64,000 nt of DNA from positions 310,001 to 374,000 of the forward strand of contig JACKCV010000003.1 of the NCBI GenBank assembly GCA_020633825.1, given 5' to 3'. The translations under genes were made by a program, and so were the position numbers. The notes under the pieces were generated by a model, which was given only the letters and a program-made list of their open reading frames with translations, searched no databases and was not told where the DNA came from. The stretch comes from Fibrobacteria bacterium (GTDB taxonomy: Bacteria > Fibrobacterota > Fibrobacteria > UBA5070). The first letter of the stretch is position 1. Every line of letters starts with the position of its first letter. Shown piece by piece: positions 23,770 to 33,400 of this stretch.

Positions 23770-24651
23770 TCAAGCGGAAAGCGACTCCAGGAGCGACGCG
23801 ATCTCCGGCCGGACCTGCCTGTCCCGGGAGAGGCAAGCCGCCAACACGCGCTCGGAGGCTCCGGAGATCTCCCTCCATACCAGTCCATCCGATGGCTCGC
23901 GGGAGTATCCGGGAAGGATCCCCACCCCGAGTCCCGCCCTCACAAGAGCCTTCTGCACCGAGACGTTCCCCACCTCGGTCACCCGCGCGGCGAAAAGCCC
24001 CTTCGCCAGGAGGGAGGCATCGATGAGCTGACGGGTTCGCGTGCCTCGGTCGAGCAGCACCAGGGGATTCTCCAGAAGCGGAGCCAAGGCCACTTCCTTG
24101 CCTCGCGGAGCGCGGCCGGGTGGAAAGGCCGCCATGTGGCGATAGCTCCGGATGGGCCGGAATTCCAGCAACCGGTGCCGGGCCGGGAGCAGGACGAACC
24201 CCAGGTCGACTTCGGAATCGGCGACGCGCGCCACCGTCTGGGGGGTGTTCGACACTTGCAACTCCAGCTCCATGTCGGGATGCAGCTCCAGGAGCCGCGG
24301 AAGCACGGGTGCCAGCAGGTACCGCGCGACCGTGTCGCTGCAGGCGATCCGCAAAGGGGCGGCGGGGACGGCCCCCGTGGAGGCCATCCCTGGACGGAAC
24401 CTGTCGGCGGCGCGCAGGAGTTCCCGTGCCGAGACCAGCAACCCCCGTCCGGCATCGGTCAGGACCACGCCCGACTTCCCGCGATCGAACAGGCGCTCCC
24501 CGAGGGTTTCCTCCAGGAGCTGCAAGCGTCGGCTGAGGGCCGACTGGGTGCGGAACAACCGCGAGGCGGCACGCGTGAGGTTGCCTTCCTCGGCCAGCAC
24601 CACGAAGGTGCGGACCAGGTCGAGATCGTCGAGATGGCGTTGGGGTTCCAT
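23770..24651 (-). CDS. LysR-family transcriptional regulator
   Basis: N-terminal HTH: LDLVRTFVVLAEEGNLTRAASRLFRTQSALSRRLQ (in the standard LysR order), LGERLFDRGKSGVVLTDAG, then a two-lobed effector domain (RIACSDTVARYLLAPVLPRLLELHP, DLGFVLLPA, ALVRAGLGVGILPGY). Start set at the ATG that gives MEPQRHLDDLDL; an ATG 13 codons upstream is possible. It is divergent from leuC with a 137-bp gap containing a dyad, so it probably controls leuCD and itself. The effector is unknown; a branched-chain precursor is a guess from context. Confidence 0.88.
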   Translation of the reverse strand: MEPQRHLDDLDLVRTFVVLAEEGNLTRAASRLFRTQSALSRRLQLLEETLGERLFDRGKSGVVLTDAGRGLLVSARELLRAADRFRPGMASTGAVPAAPLRIACSDTVARYLLAPVLPRLLELHPDMELELQVSNTPQTVARVADSEVDLGFVLLPARHRLLEFRPIRSYRHMAAFPPGRAPRGKEVALAPLLENPLVLLDRGTRTRQLIDASLLAKGLFAARVTEVGNVSVQKALVRAGLGVGILPGYSREPSDGLVWREISGASERVLAACLSRDRQVRPEIASLLESLSA

Positions 24652-24673
24652 CCATGCAAGATACGCATCATTG

Positions 24674-24700
24674 ATGAATCGAATTCTCATTGGAATTCAT
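24674..24700. promoter_or_regulatory. Dyad in lysR-leuC intergenic region, candidate operator
   Basis: ATGAAT (24674-24679) and ATTCAT (24695-24700) form an inverted repeat with 15 bp between, and two GAATTC copies lie inside it. The A/T-rich dyad lies about 23 bp upstream of the regulator start, the usual place for LysR autoregulatory sites. Confidence 0.45.
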
Positions 24701-24788
24701 GTTTCGCGATCGATACCTTCCTTCCATGGAAACCGGCGGACCGAAGACGGAGAAGTCTTCCCGCCACGGAATCCCGGAGTACGGAACC

Positions 24789-26210
24789 ATGGGCCAGACC
24801 CTCTACGACAAGGTCTTCGACGCGCACGTCGTCCGCCGCTTGAGCTCGGGACAGTACCAGCTCTTCATCGGCCTGCACATGATCCACGAGGTCACTTCGC
24901 CGCAGGCCTTCGAGATGCTGCGCGACCGCGACCTCAAGGTTCCCTTCCCGGGACGCACCGTGGCCACCGTCGACCACATCGTGCCCACCGAGGACCAGAG
25001 CCGCCCCTACAAGGACGATCTCGCCGAGCAGATGATGAAGGCCATCGAGGCCAACACCCAGCAGTTCGGCATCCGCCTGTACCAGCCCGGCTCGGGCAAG
25101 CAGGGTGTGGTCCACATCGTCGCCCCCGAGCAGGGTCTCACCCAGCCCGGCATGACCGTGGCCTGCGGCGACAGCCACACCGCCACCCACGGGGCCTTCG
25201 GAGCCATCGCCTTCGGCATCGGGACCTCCCAGGTGCGCGACGTGCTGGCCACCCAGACCCTCTCCATGGGACGCCTGAAGGTGCGCCGCATCGAGGTGAA
25301 CGGCAAGCTCGGCTCGGGCGTGTACGCCAAGGACGTCATCCTGCACATCCTGCGCAAGCTGACCGCCAAGGGCGGCGTCGGATACGCCTACGAGTTCGCC
25401 GGCACGACCATCGAAGCGATGAGCATGGAAGAGCGGATGACCGTGTGCAACATGGCCATCGAGGGCGGTGCGCGTTGCGGGTACATCAACCCCGACGAGA
25501 CCACCTTCGCCTACCTCAAGGGGCGCCCCGAGGCTCCCTCGGGCGCCGCATGGGACAAGGCGGTCGCCTGGTGGAAGTCCGTGGCATCCGACGTGGACGC
25601 GCAATACGCCGACGTCGTGAAGTACGATGCCGCCGACATCGAACCCACCGTGACCTGGGGCATCTCCCCCGACCAGTCGGTGGGCGTGAACGAACCCATC
25701 CCGGCCACCTCCGACTTCCCGGAAGCCGAGCGTCCCAACATCCTCGAGGCCTACGAGTACATGGACCTGTCCGCCGGACAGTCCATGTCGACCGTCCACG
25801 TCGATGTGGTGTTCATCGGCTCCTGCACCAACGGACGCATCTCCGACCTGCGCGAAGCCGCCCGCGTGGCCGAACTGCACGGCGGAAAGGTCCCGACTTC
25901 GGTCAAGGCCTTCGTGGTGCCCGGATCCGAGATCGTGAAGAAGGAGGCCGAGGCCGAAGGGCTCGACAAGGTCTTCCTGGCGCACGGCTTCGAATGGCGC
26001 GAGGCCGGATGCTCGATGTGCCTGGCCATGAACCCCGACAAGCTCAAGGGGCGGCAGATCTCCGCCTCCACCTCCAACCGCAACTTCAAGGGTCGCCAGG
26101 GCTCCCCCAGCGGCCGCACACTCCTGGTCAGCCCGGCCATGGCGGCCGCCGCCGCCCTGGAGGGGAAGATCACCGACGTCCGACAGATCCTGTCCAAGGG
26201 AGGAAACTGA
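24789..26210 (+). CDS. leuC: 3-isopropylmalate dehydratase large subunit, 473 aa
   Basis: Second step of leucine synthesis, an aconitase-type [4Fe-4S] enzyme. Start MGQTLYDKVFDAHVV has GGAG 9 bases upstream; a longer frame upstream is not family-like. Seen: VDHIVPTEDQSRP, ACGDSHTATHGAFGAIAFGIGTSQV, cluster Cys in IGSCTNGRISDL and in GCSMCLAMNP, and the C-terminal SNRNFKGRQG and LVSPAMAAAAALEGKITDVR. Complete, standard length. leuD follows after 3 bp. Confidence 0.96.
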   Translation: MGQTLYDKVFDAHVVRRLSSGQYQLFIGLHMIHEVTSPQAFEMLRDRDLKVPFPGRTVATVDHIVPTEDQSRPYKDDLAEQMMKAIEANTQQFGIRLYQPGSGKQGVVHIVAPEQGLTQPGMTVACGDSHTATHGAFGAIAFGIGTSQVRDVLATQTLSMGRLKVRRIEVNGKLGSGVYAKDVILHILRKLTAKGGVGYAYEFAGTTIEAMSMEERMTVCNMAIEGGARCGYINPDETTFAYLKGRPEAPSGAAWDKAVAWWKSVASDVDAQYADVVKYDAADIEPTVTWGISPDQSVGVNEPIPATSDFPEAERPNILEAYEYMDLSAGQSMSTVHVDVVFIGSCTNGRISDLREAARVAELHGGKVPTSVKAFVVPGSEIVKKEAEAEGLDKVFLAHGFEWREAGCSMCLAMNPDKLKGRQISASTSNRNFKGRQGSPSGRTLLVSPAMAAAAALEGKITDVRQILSKGGN

Positions 26211-26213
26211 CCC

Positions 26214-26816
26214 ATGAGCGAGATCAAGATGATCACGGGGACCGCGGTCCCCGTCTACGGCAACGACATCGACACCGACCGCATCATCCCCGCCCGTTTC
26301 CTGCGCTGCGTGAGCTTCGACGGACTCGGCGAGCACGCCTTCGAGGACGATCGCGCCGGGGAGAAGGCCAAGGGCAAGACCCACCCCTTCGACGACGCCC
26401 GCTTCAAGGGAGCCAAGGTGCTGGTCGCCAATTCCAATTTCGGATGCGGCAGCTCCCGCGAACACGCCCCCCAGGCGATCTACCGCTGGGGTGTGCGCGC
26501 CATCGTGGCGGTGAGCTACTCCGAGATCTTCTACGGGAATACCGTGGCCATGGGCATGCCCTGCGTGCACGTGTCCCCCGAAGACGCCCAGGCGATCCAG
26601 GCCCTGGTGGAATCGGATCCCTCCGTCGAGGTTTCCGTCGACATCGAAGGGAACTGCGTGAAGGTGGCCGGCAAGTCGTTCGCCTCGACCATTCCCGAAG
26701 GGCCGCGCAAGCAGTTCCTCTCGGGCGGCTGGGACGCCACCTCCGAGTTGCTCGCCGACTTCCAGGACATCGAGACCGTGGCTTCGCGTCTTCCCTACGT
26801 GAACCAGTTCGCCTGA
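26214..26816 (+). CDS. leuD: 3-isopropylmalate dehydratase small subunit, 200 aa
   Basis: Swivel domain partner of LeuC. Contains GNDIDTDRIIPARFLR, VLVANSNFGCGSSREHAPQAIYRWG and AVSYSEIFYGNTVAMGMP, all signature LeuD segments. Close spacing to leuC indicates one transcript. leuA and leuB are not in the window. Confidence 0.96.
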   Translation: MSEIKMITGTAVPVYGNDIDTDRIIPARFLRCVSFDGLGEHAFEDDRAGEKAKGKTHPFDDARFKGAKVLVANSNFGCGSSREHAPQAIYRWGVRAIVAVSYSEIFYGNTVAMGMPCVHVSPEDAQAIQALVESDPSVEVSVDIEGNCVKVAGKSFASTIPEGPRKQFLSGGWDATSELLADFQDIETVASRLPYVNQFA

Positions 26817-26823
26817 TCCTCCC

Positions 26824-26852
26824 TCGGCAGGTCGGGGTTTCCCGGCCTGCCG
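26824..26852 (+). terminator. Hairpin downstream of leuD
   Basis: TCGGCAGG ... CCTGCCGA, 8-bp stem with inner G/C pairs, starting 8 bp after the leuD stop. Followed by ACCTTCCC with no proper T-run, so termination strength is uncertain. Confidence 0.5.
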
Positions 26853-27072
26853 AACCTTCCCTACGACCTGGATGTCCCCTCGTCCGGCGATCACCTCCTT
26901 CGCAACGTTGAGTTTTCGGAGTTGCGGAACTCCTGGGCACACCATCGCTTCCCTCCCGGACCGTTGCCATGGATCCACCAGAAGGGTGTACCCCGCTGGC
27001 GCTCGTTATTCCCTCCCGACCTCGATTTCCCTCTCCCCTACTGGGGTCCGGGGATGCTAGCATGATGTCCTG
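26853..27072 (+). other. Intergenic region before the HD-GYP gene
   Basis: 220 bp without a gene. No clear -35/-10 pair and no good SD in front of the HD-GYP ATG were seen. Confidence 0.35.
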
Positions 27073-28296
27073 ATGCAAAGTCCCGAGCTCCAATCCAAAC
27101 TCGAAAGCCTCGTGCGCGTGGGCGTCGCGCTCTCCTCCGTGAGGGACCTCGACGAACTGCTCGAACGCATCCTCGACGAGGCGATGAGCCTTTCCTCGGC
27201 CGACGGGGCCTCCCTCTACCTGCGCAAAGGCGAAGAGCTGGAGTTCCACATCGCCCACAACCGTTCCCTCGAGGCCAAGATGGGGCGCACGGGCATGAGC
27301 CTCTTCTACGAGCGTTTTTCCATGCCCATCTCCCGCCAGAGCATGGCCGGATACTGCGCCCTCACGGGAAAAAGCCTGAACTTCCCCGATGTGCAGGCGC
27401 TCCCCCTCGATTCCGGATTCCAATACAATCCCTCCTTCGACAAACGGTCCGGGTATTTCACCCATTCCATGCTCACGGTCCCCATGTCCGACCGGCTGGG
27501 CCAATGCGTCGGGGTCCTGCAGCTCATCAATTCCATGGACAACGGCCGCATCACGGCGTTCAGCCCCGTTTCCGAAATGCTCGTGCAGGCCTTCGCCGCG
27601 CAAGCGGGTGTAGCCCTTGTTAACGCGCAACTCGATCTCGACCTCAAGAAGGCGCACCAGGAAACGCTGTTCCGCCTGTCGAGCGCCGCCGAATACCGGG
27701 ACAAGGAAACCTCCAACCATATCAAGCGGATGAGCCACTTCTCCCGCATCCTGGCCCGCGACGCGGGTCTGACGCGCGACCAGGTGGACATGATCTTCTG
27801 CAGCTCCCCCATGCATGATGTCGGCAAGATCGGCATCCCCGACCACATCCTCCAGAAGCCCGGGAAGCTCACTCCCGAGGAGAGGGTGATCATGGAGAGC
27901 CACGCGGTGATCGGCGCCCACATCCTCAAGGACTCGGAAGTTCCAGTGGTGCGACAGGCCGCGTTGGTGGCACTCACGCACCACGAGAAATGGGACGGAA
28001 CAGGCTATCCTCGCCGATTGGCCGGGGAAGCCATTCCCTTGGAAGGCCGCATCGTGGCCCTCGCCGACGTCTACGACGCCCTATCCAGCCGTCGCTGCTA
28101 CAAGGAACCTTGGTCGGAAGACCGCGTGCAATCCTTCCTTGTAGACCAGCGTGGCCTCCATTTCGATCCTGCTCTCGTCGACCTCTTCCTGGCCGGCATG
28201 AGCGAAATCCGCCAGATCCAGTCCTTGTACCAGGATTCCGACAGCGATCTCGAAAAACTCACGGATTTCTCGAAGATCCCGATTCCGGAGTTGTAA
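27073..28296 (+). CDS. GAF-HD-GYP protein, predicted cyclic-di-GMP phosphodiesterase
   Basis: Residues about 15-185 form a GAF sensor domain (DLDELLERILDEAMSLSSADGASLYL, LTVPMSDRLGQCVGVLQLIN). Residues 205-380 are an HD-GYP domain with the catalytic HD in SSPMHDVGKIGIPD, HAVIGAHIL, the LTHHEKWDGTGYPRRL signature (HH-E-GYP) and ALADVYDALSSRRCYKEPW. All metal-binding His/Asp residues expected are present, so hydrolysis of c-di-GMP is likely. It is the last GC-rich gene before the AT-rich island; control of pili or surface glycans by c-di-GMP is an inference from position only. Confidence 0.9.
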   Translation: MQSPELQSKLESLVRVGVALSSVRDLDELLERILDEAMSLSSADGASLYLRKGEELEFHIAHNRSLEAKMGRTGMSLFYERFSMPISRQSMAGYCALTGKSLNFPDVQALPLDSGFQYNPSFDKRSGYFTHSMLTVPMSDRLGQCVGVLQLINSMDNGRITAFSPVSEMLVQAFAAQAGVALVNAQLDLDLKKAHQETLFRLSSAAEYRDKETSNHIKRMSHFSRILARDAGLTRDQVDMIFCSSPMHDVGKIGIPDHILQKPGKLTPEERVIMESHAVIGAHILKDSEVPVVRQAALVALTHHEKWDGTGYPRRLAGEAIPLEGRIVALADVYDALSSRRCYKEPWSEDRVQSFLVDQRGLHFDPALVDLFLAGMSEIRQIQSLYQDSDSDLEKLTDFSKIPIPEL

Positions 28297-28422
28297 ATCT
28301 GGGCTATTAACGAAAGCACAGTCATCTCTCACGAGTCGCCAAAGCACAATCCATTACACGGAGCCAATCCCTTAGACATCATTCTTTAATGAGTACTAGA
28401 AGGAAAAAATCCTTGAGCGCCT
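28297..28422. other. Left edge of the AT-rich island
   Basis: Base composition drops sharply within these 126 bp between the convergent HD-GYP and hypothetical genes. No tRNA, integrase remnant, direct repeat or clear terminator is seen. Confidence 0.5.
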
Positions 28423-29268
28423 TTAACGATATGGCTTTCCTAGACTAGCTGCAACAATTCCCAATAATTTGCGTTGGTCAATAGAAATCGAATCTTGAGC
28501 CAAAGATTCAATAACTGCTTGAGCTGACGCACTAGCGGTAGAATCCTTTTCGGACATCAAATGGAAAAGCGCTTCGACAATCACTTTAAAATCAACGCCA
28601 TCACCCCTTCGAGAATTCACAATCATTTTAATAACCCTATCCTTTATTCTTTTCCGCTCTATCGGATCCGGAGCCAGCCTCCAGGCCTCGCAAAGTATAC
28701 CGGCACGCATTGAAGTTGAAATGGTGCTCTCTAAAAAGCTAGCCGGAAATGCCCTTACCCATCCAGGACAATCTTTGCAATTATTAAGCGGATAAACAAT
28801 ACTCCGCAAACTATCAAGCGGCACTCCACAGTTGCGCAATTGCACTGCGTAAAACAATCGTGTTCTCCAAACATTTGGAAACCGTGCTAATCCAGAGTCA
28901 ACAAAATTTCTGTATTCAACATAACGAAGATCATTCGGACAACGCGATAAAGCCAAAGTAGCGAATTGCACAGGCATTTCCCATAGCGGATCAAAATGCG
29001 CTGCGTCGCGAATCCCGCCAAAAGATTCCGATGATTCTGCACCAATGGAAAGAGCATCAGAATAGGAAAAAACCATATTTACCCAAGACAGCGAAGCAAA
29101 CAATCCCGAGGCGACACGCAATGCAGATGAAGGAATTACAGTCAATGCATGGAGATAACCAACATTAGTCAACAAACGTCCGGATTCCTGCCTCGGCGTT
29201 TCTTCATGGTAGCTAACAGAAAAACCAGCGACGAAAAGAGAGATCACGGCAAGTAGGATGCTTTTCAA
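28423..29268 (-). CDS. Uncharacterised membrane-anchored protein, 281 aa
   Basis: Not recognised. N-terminal hydrophobic anchor MKSILLAVISLFVAGFSV, then a helical, Leu/Ala-rich domain with four Cys in the middle (YPLNNCKDCPGW and nearby) and segments such as NVWRTRLFYAVQLRNCGVPL that look TPR-like. Its start overlaps the stop of the upstream glycosyltransferase by 4 bp, so it belongs to that operon. Such helical periplasmic proteins often follow GT39-like transferases; a scaffold role is a guess. AT-rich codon use like its neighbours. Confidence 0.7.
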   Translation of the reverse strand: MKSILLAVISLFVAGFSVSYHEETPRQESGRLLTNVGYLHALTVIPSSALRVASGLFASLSWVNMVFSYSDALSIGAESSESFGGIRDAAHFDPLWEMPVQFATLALSRCPNDLRYVEYRNFVDSGLARFPNVWRTRLFYAVQLRNCGVPLDSLRSIVYPLNNCKDCPGWVRAFPASFLESTISTSMRAGILCEAWRLAPDPIERKRIKDRVIKMIVNSRRGDGVDFKVIVEALFHLMSEKDSTASASAQAVIESLAQDSISIDQRKLLGIVAASLGKPYR

Positions 29269-30920
29269 AGGTGATCCACCAGCGTTTCAATTGCACCTTT
29301 GTTCCAGCGACTATATTCGACCTGATGCAAAGAAGAATTGGACCTGAAAAATTCTCGTGAAACCTTATGAAATCCAGAATCGATGCGTACCAGCCGTAGC
29401 ACACTCTCTCCTTGATAATCTCTTTGGATGAGCAATGATCCAGGCATGAAGAACACTTCGTCATCGATAATCGCCCGCCTTCGAAGAAGCAGTGAGAAGT
29501 CAGCTAAAGGCAATGGCGAATAATTACCCTTCGATGAAAGAATCCAAAGATCGTCCCTTATTTTTCCAAGCGATTGCTGCACAAGGAACAACAGTCTCCA
29601 GTCCGGATTTATTTCAATTTTAGCATTATGCGGCAAAGAATTATTCATCTGACTAATAACGACATCATCGAATGGCTCAAAATACAGAGCCAATTCTAAA
29701 CCCTTCTGCGAAGCCCCTTTCATCCCCCCGACAAAAGAATTGTAGTACATCGTGGGATAAGGGCGGCTGAGGGCCACGGCAGCAAGAATGATGCAAGAAA
29801 GCCCATATGGCCAGACGAATTTAAGGCATCCATTGAAATATGAACACCTCTGAAGAAACCGTTGCTCAACTTCCTTGATCACAAAAAATGAGATCAACCC
29901 AATAAATGTGGCTATTGGAAGAAATTGACGGATTTCATCATGCTTCGGCGTCGAAGGCGCCATGGCTATTACAGCCCAAAAACCCAGGAAAACCAAGCAG
30001 ATTACCAACGCATGATGGGCTTTCCGTAAAACAATAAGCGCAGACACCAAACCAACCAAAGCCCATTCAGGGGTCACAGATACCAGCATCACCCAAGCAT
30101 AATGCCAGGGCACCCCAGAATTGTAGCATTCACCAAGATAGAACGACGTAATTGGAATTGATTTTCTCTGAAGAGGATATGTCAAATACTCTACGACACC
30201 GTGAATTGGATGCAACCAGTACTGCGGATCGACTAACACTACTGCACAAAGCCCAGACCCAGCGGCAAAGAATAGCCACGCCAACTCCTTAAATTTTCGA
30301 TTGTACAAGAATACCGTAGCGATCGGAATTAGTAGAAGCACACCTGTAACCTTTACCGACATTGCGATCACCACAGACATCCACAAGAGAAGCGCACCTG
30401 GCTTAAACGAATCGTCATCTTCAATCAATTTCCAAGTTGCTACAAATCCCCCAAAGAAACATACAACGAGAACGCCATCTGAGGTAGCAAGCGATGCTTG
30501 CCCCATAATCCTTGGCTGAAATAGAGCCATTGAGAGTAGCAGGGCAGCATAGCTCCTTTGCAGAATTCCTCTGCTAATAAAAAACGTTAGTGATGCAATC
30601 AACGAAAAAACAAAATGATGCCCAAACCGAAACGCCCCGAGCACACCCAAGTCTTCTTTGAGCACATATATGCACAACATTCCAATCCATTTCAACAAAG
30701 GAGGATGTGGATTCAAATATGGACTTGATGCAATTGTTTGATTAATCGAAACAGCATCAAACGGCATACCCATCTCAAACCATCGCGCCATAGAACTAGC
30801 ATGACGAAGATAGGTCACCTCATCCCATGTCATGCCGATGGGATCTGAAACCCAATTTAGGACCACCAGCAACCCCAAAAAAACTGCAACGGCGTCCAAA
30901 ATGTGGATTTTATTCTTCAT
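29265..30920 (-). CDS. Membrane glycosyltransferase, GT39/PMT-like, 551 aa
   Basis: N-terminal helix followed by GMTWDEVTYLRHA, the acidic motif in the first periplasmic loop typical of GT-C enzymes (PMT/ArnT). About ten hydrophobic segments follow to residue about 400, then a 150-residue soluble tail (DWRLLFLVQQSLG, FFMPGSLLIQRDYQGES). It would transfer a sugar from a polyprenyl-phosphate donor to a protein or glycan at the outer face of the inner membrane. Overlaps the YfhO-like gene by 11 bp. Exact acceptor unknown; the pilin encoded two genes upstream is a candidate. Confidence 0.78.
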   Translation of the reverse strand: MKNKIHILDAVAVFLGLLVVLNWVSDPIGMTWDEVTYLRHASSMARWFEMGMPFDAVSINQTIASSPYLNPHPPLLKWIGMLCIYVLKEDLGVLGAFRFGHHFVFSLIASLTFFISRGILQRSYAALLLSMALFQPRIMGQASLATSDGVLVVCFFGGFVATWKLIEDDDSFKPGALLLWMSVVIAMSVKVTGVLLLIPIATVFLYNRKFKELAWLFFAAGSGLCAVVLVDPQYWLHPIHGVVEYLTYPLQRKSIPITSFYLGECYNSGVPWHYAWVMLVSVTPEWALVGLVSALIVLRKAHHALVICLVFLGFWAVIAMAPSTPKHDEIRQFLPIATFIGLISFFVIKEVEQRFLQRCSYFNGCLKFVWPYGLSCIILAAVALSRPYPTMYYNSFVGGMKGASQKGLELALYFEPFDDVVISQMNNSLPHNAKIEINPDWRLLFLVQQSLGKIRDDLWILSSKGNYSPLPLADFSLLLRRRAIIDDEVFFMPGSLLIQRDYQGESVLRLVRIDSGFHKVSREFFRSNSSLHQVEYSRWNKGAIETLVDHL

Positions 30921-33243
30921 TTATTCTTCCGTCGTGCGGAACGCCAATACTCAGCGCAAAAAAGATGCCAAACACCAAAATAACGATTCCACAAGCTGAG
31001 CAAACAATTATACGCGCGGCAGAAAACCTCAGCGTTACTCTTTGCGTTCCGGCTGATGCAGGAACCCCAAGCAACGCATAGTCAGCTTGAATAACCGGGA
31101 GTGACATCCCTCTCTCGTCAACTGCCTTCCAATCAGGATGAAATGATTGGGAAAAAACAAGCACGCCATCATTGTGATGAGCTGGCAACGTTACTTCTCG
31201 CTTGGATTGCATCCACTCAATTTTTTCAACTTGCCTGAGTCCAGAGCCGTTCAATTTTCCGACATTTCCTCGATCTGACTCAACTAGGTATACAGAGTTT
31301 CGATCACGCTCAATTGCAAGCATCCGTTTCCCAACATCTGGAAGCGAGTCAACAAATACCGCCTTTTCATGCCATCGAGCAATTTCTCCATCCTCAATCC
31401 TACAAACTACGCCATCCCCGTCAAATGAATGACATTTCAAATCTCCATGCAGGAATTTTTTCACTTCAACCGAGTCTCCGATCACCCAGCGCACTGAACT
31501 TCTCCAGAAAATCTCGCGTTTAACGAAATCTGGGTGAATCGTTGCTAATGTGGTCAACTTCCTTGAATTCCTCAATGGTAGCACGTTGATGCCATTTAAT
31601 CCAAACCAACCCGAAGGCATTCCTAGCGAAGTGTTTGAGACTAACATCTCTACATCAGGTATTGCCGCACCGCTTAGATCAATAGTGGCTTTCTCTCGCT
31701 GAGCTAATACGTTATGAAGATAGGAATCAATCAAGGCAAATCGCGACGGGGTATAACCTAAGCTTTCTAAATCAAGCTTCTGCTTCGGCAAGGGGCGAAC
31801 GCTGCACCATTTTGTACCAGAGAGTAATAGATCAACAATTCCAACCAATGCCAAGGCTATGAAAGCTGACTTAAACCTTTTTCCAGAAACTACAATAATC
31901 ATAACAGATGCAATACTAAACGCACCGAACACCAGTGCATCACGAGTTGAAAAATACTCGTAAATGGCTCGAACACCAACCAAGTAATCAGCAGATGGCA
32001 AGTATCCCGGAATTTTTGAATCTAGTATATTATCTCGAGCAAACGGAAAAGCAGCCAAAAGCGACGCAGGCAGTATTAGCAACCACAGACTGTTCCAGAC
32101 TCTTTTTTTGGAATTCCAATAACGTAAATAAAACGGCGCAGATGACACCACAAGAATTGAGAGAGCAACAAGGAGTACGGGTAGAAGCTTGTCAGGATAG
32201 CGGATCGGTACTGTAATTCCTGAATTCTGTAGAAGCTTGAATACAAACCCAATGCTACCAGTTGAAGATAAAGCGAATACTAAAACCAAATAGGCAAGGA
32301 GAATCCTCCGAGAACGCCAAGAAAAAATGATTGCGAGCGGGATCAGAAGAATAATCGGCGTCGAGACATACGTTGACAAGGTCCATCCAATTCGCCCCCC
32401 AAAAAACTCAAACCAGACGTCCCCTCCTAAGGAGGACATTTGGATATTTGGACTTACCAGACCCAAAAAATGATGAAGACCTGCAGACCAGTGCAATGTT
32501 TCTTCCACATTTACCGAGTCACTGCGAATCGTTAGAGGCAAGTAAGCCCCCGTCATCAATACTTGTGGCAACATTATTCCTGCTGCGATTATCCCAATTT
32601 GGAGTAATGATTTCCACGAACGAATCACCCCAACATCCATCAAAACAGCAGTAGGAAACATAAAAATCCAAAAATCCCAGGCACCAGAGAGGAAGGACTG
32701 AGCAAGAATCACCCCCCCTAGCATTTTCTTCTGCGGTGATTTGAATGCCGCTCGGTATAACAGCAACCACGGAAGCCAAGCCAATGTATGCAGCACTGTG
32801 GTCATGGAGAAAAGCCCAATTAACACACCACTAAGTGTGCACCAAACGCTCCCTACAACAGCCTGTTTAACATCAATCCTTAAGCTCCGCAGATATAACA
32901 GCAACCCCGAATAAAATAGAATGAACGGAAACAGAAGGTAAACATGCAGCGCTACGCCAAAAGGAAGGAGGAGCAAATAGTTTGGGAGGTAAAAAATTGA
33001 ACATTGTGGGTTATAAATAAAAGGAAAGCCGAGCTCCTGAGAGTCCATCCAAAATGGCATATTCCCACTCAATAAGGAGTTGCGAAAAAATGACCAGAAG
33101 GGATAGAAATATGTGTATAGGTCTCCCATTTCAGGAACACCAAAAAACACGCCCCTCCAAAGTTGCAATTCTATCGAGAGAGCGATGCCGACGACTCCGA
33201 TGATTGGCAGCGCAGATTGCTTCCATTTAATTTCATTCCCCAT
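30910..33243 (-). CDS. YfhO-family large membrane protein, 777 aa
   Basis: Twelve or so membrane segments over residues 10-470, with GDLYTYFYPFWSFFRNSLLSG and MPFWMDSQELGFPF in the first loop, a pattern of the YfhO/GT-C group. A soluble region (about 490-740) ends with VLVFSQSFHPDWKAVDERG, then LGVPASAGTQRVTLRF, the C-terminal beta-sandwich signature of YfhO proteins, and a final membrane helix. YfhO proteins are implicated in lipid-linked glycosylation of wall polymers. Strongly AT-rich DNA. First gene of a three-gene overlapping unit downstream of the pilin terminator. Confidence 0.8.
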   Translation of the reverse strand: MGNEIKWKQSALPIIGVVGIALSIELQLWRGVFFGVPEMGDLYTYFYPFWSFFRNSLLSGNMPFWMDSQELGFPFIYNPQCSIFYLPNYLLLLPFGVALHVYLLFPFILFYSGLLLYLRSLRIDVKQAVVGSVWCTLSGVLIGLFSMTTVLHTLAWLPWLLLYRAAFKSPQKKMLGGVILAQSFLSGAWDFWIFMFPTAVLMDVGVIRSWKSLLQIGIIAAGIMLPQVLMTGAYLPLTIRSDSVNVEETLHWSAGLHHFLGLVSPNIQMSSLGGDVWFEFFGGRIGWTLSTYVSTPIILLIPLAIIFSWRSRRILLAYLVLVFALSSTGSIGFVFKLLQNSGITVPIRYPDKLLPVLLVALSILVVSSAPFYLRYWNSKKRVWNSLWLLILPASLLAAFPFARDNILDSKIPGYLPSADYLVGVRAIYEYFSTRDALVFGAFSIASVMIIVVSGKRFKSAFIALALVGIVDLLLSGTKWCSVRPLPKQKLDLESLGYTPSRFALIDSYLHNVLAQREKATIDLSGAAIPDVEMLVSNTSLGMPSGWFGLNGINVLPLRNSRKLTTLATIHPDFVKREIFWRSSVRWVIGDSVEVKKFLHGDLKCHSFDGDGVVCRIEDGEIARWHEKAVFVDSLPDVGKRMLAIERDRNSVYLVESDRGNVGKLNGSGLRQVEKIEWMQSKREVTLPAHHNDGVLVFSQSFHPDWKAVDERGMSLPVIQADYALLGVPASAGTQRVTLRFSAARIIVCSACGIVILVFGIFFALSIGVPHDGRINEE

Positions 33244-33343
33244 GCGCCAGCCTCTTTCCTCTTATGCGCTACTAACTTCTAGGCTGATTAACTGAGTTCA
33301 AGGATCCAAATATTCACTTAATAATCCATTCAACCAAATAATC

Positions 33344-33371
33344 AAAAAGGGGAGAGGCAAAGCCTCCCCCC
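33344..33371 (-). terminator. Rho-independent terminator of the pilin gene
   Basis: Minus strand GGGGGAGGC-TTT-GCCTCTCCC (9-bp stem with one G-T pair), then CTTTTTG. About 30 bp after the pilin stop; should insulate abundant pilin mRNA from the YfhO operon. Confidence 0.85.
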
Positions 33372-33400
33372 GCGTCAATCAAGTTTTTCCTAGCTGGGGC

